This document shows positions 24,774 through 24,880 of a DNA stretch of 24,880 nt, one piece after another. This DNA comes from CAZFBA01 sp964517135 (GTDB taxonomy: Bacteria > Cyanobacteriota > Vampirovibrionia > JBFMGH01). The notes below the pieces were generated by a model. The model had not been told where the DNA came from, made no database searches, and was given only the letters and a program-made list of their open reading frames with translations. The stretch lies in the NCBI GenBank assembly GCA_964517135.1, contig CAZFBA010000045.1:1-24880 (forward strand). The letters run 5' to 3'. The translations under genes were made by a program, and so were the position numbers. Numbering within the stretch: position 1 is the first letter of the stretch; every line of letters starts with the position of its first letter.

Positions 24774-24880
24774 GAGTGGTGGTCACACCACCGCTCACTC
24801 AAGTGTTCGCCTGCTCGGGCCTGTCTGGGGTCATGTTTGCTGCATCGTTCGCTTGCCCGGGGATAGCTGGTGAAGCCAGC
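24774..24880. repeat. GC-rich structured end of the window
   Basis: The base composition shifts abruptly to GC-rich. A 10-bp hairpin (24774-24783 with 24787-24796, one G-T pair, loop CAC) is followed by two near copies of GTTCGCCTGCTCGGG (24805-24819 and 24847-24861, 2 differences) and a 5-bp hairpin GCTGG...CCAGC at the last bases. No reading frame is convincing. This looks like part of a dispersed repeat that continues past the window. Confidence 0.45.

Noticed and set aside
24755..24826. tRNA-like sequence: CAGCCGGTAGAG resembles a D-arm, followed by a stem-loop with a possible CAC anticodon
   Set aside because: The T-arm does not pair, the spacing between acceptor and D-arm is two bases short, and the acceptor stem has a mismatch. 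At most a very decayed tRNA; more likely chance within a structured repeat.
1..24880. CRISPR array
   Set aside because: The only regular repeats are the coding repeats in the giant gene; no short identical repeats with unique spacers occur.

Overview
The window is low-GC bacterial DNA with short intergenic gaps. It most resembles a non-photosynthetic relative of cyanobacteria (Melainabacteria/Vampirovibrionia, possibly a gut-type Gastranaerophilales). Three observations point that way. The F1 ATPase beta and epsilon genes form a two-gene unit away from the rest of the ATP synthase, as in cyanobacteria. One unknown protein has an N-terminal 'FQG...ISFGKR' stretch of a kind I associate with that group. 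A long secreted-type repeat protein and WG/NHL repeat proteins are also present. The assignment is inference, not proof. No rRNA, convincing tRNA or CRISPR array was seen.

Layout. (1) 1-6.9 kb, mostly plus strand: an NHL-propeller lipoprotein coupled to a DUF362/ferredoxin protein; a minus-strand protein of unknown function with a decayed copy of its own 3' end beside it; then an RlmD/RumA-type 23S rRNA methyltransferase, a GNAT acetyltransferase and ribosomal protein bL9 with an unusual Gln/Glu-rich tail. This block lies between two 112/127-bp copies of one repeat in opposite orientation (86-197 and 6744-6870). (2) 6.9-9.8 kb, minus strand: a 49-residue coiled-coil ORF with its own terminator, then atpD, atpC and a GatD-type glutamine amidotransferase. 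(3) 10-12.8 kb, minus strand: a HAD phosphatase overlapping a glycerol-1-phosphate dehydrogenase, followed by a WG-repeat protein. (4) 12.9-16.1 kb: an exported DUF547 protein, an exported transglutaminase, an IS1182-type transposase remnant and a small unknown protein. (5) 16.2-20.4 kb: an Eco57I-like adenine DNA methyltransferase with no visible nuclease, and a protein with two YkgJ-type Cys-cluster domains. (6) 20.7-24.6 kb: a 1273-residue repeat protein.

The most distinctive object is the last protein. It has six GSGDD motifs at about 20-residue spacing near the N-terminus. Residues 291-1077 then parse without remainder into 34 repeat units of 21, 27 or 28 residues. Ten consecutive pairs alternate strictly 27-21, giving a 48-residue (144-bp) higher-order period. 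Its gene has a strong Shine-Dalgarno sequence, a perfect 20-bp palindrome just upstream and a second dyad further up. It reads as a secreted beta-solenoid or amyloid-like surface protein, but no secretion machinery is in the window. Short GC-rich motifs at both ends of the window recur in a C-to-T-altered form at 19.16 kb, which suggests that the contig ends in dispersed repeats.
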